DNA of 25,335 nt from a virus: the IMG/VR virus record IMGVR_UViG_3300021389_000142, positions 1 to 25,335 of that record; one strand, 5' to 3'. The notes beneath the pieces were generated by a model that saw only the letters and a list, made by a program, of their open reading frames with translations, was not told the DNA's origin and searched no databases. Below, piece by piece: positions 23,487 through 25,335 of this stretch. The position numbers and the translations under genes are program-made. Numbering within the stretch: position 1 is the stretch's first letter; every line of letters begins with the position of its first letter.

Positions 23487-23968
23487 TAGAATAACGCCAA
23501 GTTTGAGTATCTAGGTACTACAAAAGATTTTACACTTACAGAAGCAGTTCCTGTGTTTTCTATTGTTATTGTACTCAAGGACTCACTTATACTAAAATCA
23601 TAGCTTAATGCACTAGAAGTAGAACTGTACGCTGTGGGAGCCAAAAGTCCAAAACCTATAAAACCAAAATCAATTCCAAAATCTATACTACTTAGGTCTA
23701 AAGTCGCTGTATTTCCTGCGGTAACAGTAGAAGTAGAAGTAGTAGTAGTTCCTCCGCCTACTACAGGTATAGGAGCGAGTTGGTACATAGATATTATTCT
23801 TGCTAAACTTGTTCCTGTGCCATTATCAGTGTTAAAAATTAATTCGTCTGCAGTACAAGTAGTTACATCTTTTCCGGGTCTTGATATGTAAAGTCCAAAT
23901 CCTGGAGTACCTGAACTATGTCCATGATTACTATTTATATTTTTTCCTAATATTATTCTATTTGCCAT
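23486..23968 (-). CDS. MANR-family tail protein, copy 2
   Basis: This 160-aa protein begins MANRIILGKNINSNHG, then FGLYISRPGKDVTT and ELIFNT, matching its neighbours. ATG 23968 is chosen over an in-frame ATG 45 bases upstream because the family N-terminus begins here and it lies just after the preceding stop. An insertion (HGHSSGTPG) separates the two halves of the shared motif. The rest is Ser/Thr/Gly-rich with an IDFGIDFGFIGFG strand and lacks the LGYVP segment of the other two. Confidence 0.75.
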   Translation of the reverse strand: MANRIILGKNINSNHGHSSGTPGFGLYISRPGKDVTTCTADELIFNTDNGTGTSLARIISMYQLAPIPVVGGGTTTTSTSTVTAGNTATLDLSSIDFGIDFGFIGFGLLAPTAYSSTSSALSYDFSISESLSTITIENTGTASVSVKSFVVPRYSNLALF

Positions 23969-23970
23969 AA

Positions 23971-24870
23971 TTACGTTCCAAAGTAAGTACTTGTCATATA
24001 CCCATAAGCACAAGGTATTCTTAAAACAAAGAAACTTGCATTAATCATTTCTGTTTCTTGTTGAATATCTGCATTGTTATAAGTGTAGTCTCTTCCTATA
24101 CGAGCAGGATTACCAACATCAGTACCATTTGATGAGGAACTGGTTGGTGTATCAGCTGAGGCTTCTATTGGGTACATATGAGTAGAAGTTGTTTTAAATA
24201 AACTCAGTCTATTTACAGATTCATATATTTCTTCTTCGGGGTCTTCTCCTTCATATCCTCCTCCATGTTGTTCCGATAAAACTATTAAAGGTACATACCC
24301 TAAACCTGGTTTGCCTGAAGCAGTTAAATAATTAACTCCAGCAGAAGATAATTCTGGATAATCATAAGTTCCTCCTGCTATTCCTACGAATGTTTCTAAA
24401 GAATTTGATGCGGGATAAGTTATTACCATATCAGAACCTGTTTTTTCTAGTGCTAATCTATGGTCGGTTGAACTCAAGGTGCTTCTATAAGCTGTGACTC
24501 CTGTTATACTTGCAGCAATAATATCTGCTTTCATGTTATCTACAGTAGTAAAAGTAACTCCAAAACTTGTTGTTGTCGTTGACAAAGTTACAGTAGTGCC
24601 GTCAATAATAATTTTTTTGCCTGTTAGATTTACTGGATTTACAAATGCAGTACCAAATCTATTAACTGAACCTCTTACATATGCTTCTTGGTCGCTAGAA
24701 TAGTCTACAAAATTTAAACCTGCGCCTCCTGCATATATTTGCCCTGTTCTATTTTTTGTAGAGTCAAAGAGCATATCTTTATCTGCTCCAGTAGTAACAT
24801 CAGTACCTGCTCTAGATACTTTGAGTCCAAAAGTACTTCCTATATCTCCTAATAATATTCGATTTGCCAT
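23971..24870 (-). CDS. MANR-family tail protein, copy 1
   Basis: This 299-aa protein has N-terminus MANRILLGDIGSTFGLKVS, then RAGTDVTT and DMLFDSTKNRTGQIY. It is the longest of three adjacent relatives. A central part has KIIIDGTTVTLSTTTTSFG and VDNMKADIIAASI; later GLGYVPLIVLSEQ is followed by an acidic run (GEDPEEEIYE), the same order as in copy 3. It ends YMTSTYFGT. Its ATG shares one base with the stop of the partial upstream gene. Family resemblance to phage tail proteins is clear from the N-terminus; the function is unknown. Confidence 0.77.
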   Translation of the reverse strand: MANRILLGDIGSTFGLKVSRAGTDVTTGADKDMLFDSTKNRTGQIYAGGAGLNFVDYSSDQEAYVRGSVNRFGTAFVNPVNLTGKKIIIDGTTVTLSTTTTSFGVTFTTVDNMKADIIAASITGVTAYRSTLSSTDHRLALEKTGSDMVITYPASNSLETFVGIAGGTYDYPELSSAGVNYLTASGKPGLGYVPLIVLSEQHGGGYEGEDPEEEIYESVNRLSLFKTTSTHMYPIEASADTPTSSSSNGTDVGNPARIGRDYTYNNADIQQETEMINASFFVLRIPCAYGYMTSTYFGT

Positions 24871-25335
24871 TAGTCTGTAATTAAAATTCTCCCGTTTGTT
24901 CCATCTATTGTTATATTTCCTACTACTATACTTCCGCCAGAAGCAACACTCATACTTGACGTTACGTTTCCTGATGAATTTATAGCAGTACCATTATGTG
25001 TTGCTTTTCGTACACTTGCTACATTTATGCCATTTGAATCTGATGTTATTTGAGCATCAGCTGCTGTTAGTGTTATGTCGTTATTTGAGCCATTGTTTAA
25101 TCTTAAAGTTCCTGTACTTGGTCTACTAAAACTAATACTAGTGTTTCTAACTGTAGTAGGGGTTCTAGCAATAGCTATTGTGCCTGCTGATATGTTACTG
25201 GCGTTAGTAGCATCAGTATTGGGTACGTTACCTAGTCCTACATTATCTTTAGTGGTCTTATCATTTCTTATAGCAATACCATCTCCAGTAATACCAGTTA
25301 TAACACCTGTTGTACCATCAATTGCTATAGTAGAG
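24870..25335 (-). CDS. Tail fibre protein, C-terminal part (runs off the right edge)
   Basis: One frame is open on the - strand from the right edge to TAA at 24872-24870, giving 154 residues. It contains IAIDGTTGVITGITG, then KDNVGLGNVPNTDATNAS, the KxxVGLGNVxNT motif of many phage fibres, and further on SFSRPSTGTLRLNNGSNNDI and an end of ITIDGTNGRILITD. The 5' end lies outside the window. Its stop overlaps the first MANR gene (TAATG), so it belongs to the same leftward operon. Confidence 0.8.
   Translation of the reverse strand, partial: STIAIDGTTGVITGITGDGIAIRNDKTTKDNVGLGNVPNTDATNASNISAGTIAIARTPTTVRNTSISFSRPSTGTLRLNNGSNNDITLTAADAQITSDSNGINVASVRKATHNGTAINSSGNVTSSMSVASGGSIVVGNITIDGTNGRILITD

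Noticed and set aside
23969-24013. Longer N-terminus for the second MANR protein
   Set aside because: The shared family start MANR begins at 23968, just past the preceding stop.

Overview
This window reads as part of an AT-rich genome of a lytic-looking tailed phage (Caudoviricetes). Genes are packed end to end, with ATGA or TAATG overlaps at many junctions. A DNA metabolism block on the + strand faces a long tail-fibre block on the - strand. The gene mix (T4-type gp46/gp47, flap exonuclease, class I ribonucleotide reductase with its own glutaredoxin, several glycosyltransferases, very repetitive Thr/Asn/Ser-rich fibres) is typical of marine phages. The host cannot be named from the sequence. 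No integrase, terminase, capsid, tRNA or CRISPR was seen.

Left block (1-9837, + strand): the 3' end of an unknown gene, then gp47/gp46-like recombination nuclease subunits. A consensus sigma-70 promoter (2837-2865) lies in the only real gap. It heads a run of glutaredoxin, PD-(D/E)XK nuclease, 5'-3' exonuclease, NrdA, NrdB, a small coiled-coil protein and three glycosyltransferase-like genes (GT2-like, GT8-like, GT29 sialyltransferase-like). The nucleases can break down host DNA and process recombination ends. NrdAB with glutaredoxin would convert the products to dNTPs.

Junction (9823-9837): the two blocks converge and overlap by 15 bp. On the - strand the last two genes are also carbohydrate-enzyme-like (a degenerate GT8-like protein and a GT-B-like protein with a KPHP motif). 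Five probable sugar enzymes are therefore clustered next to the fibres.

Right block (9823-25335, - strand, read right to left): a partial fibre protein at the right edge, three proteins sharing a MANR...LG N-terminus, a 139-aa tail protein and an XkdW-like small protein. A second consensus promoter (22213-22241) follows. It heads a 112-aa BppU-N-like protein, a 126-aa protein, a 541-aa fibre, 69-aa and 110-aa structural proteins, a 1027-aa fibre made of ten-residue repeats, a 73-aa protein, a 1384-aa Thr/Asn/Ser-rich fibre, a 60-aa coiled coil, then the two sugar-enzyme-like genes.

The most unusual object is the 1384-aa protein. It has exact 22-residue units at both ends and 20-21-residue units in the middle, is dense in N-T-S/T motifs, and lies in the same block as the sugar enzymes. 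A working hypothesis is a phage-encoded, self-glycosylated, mucin-like fibre.
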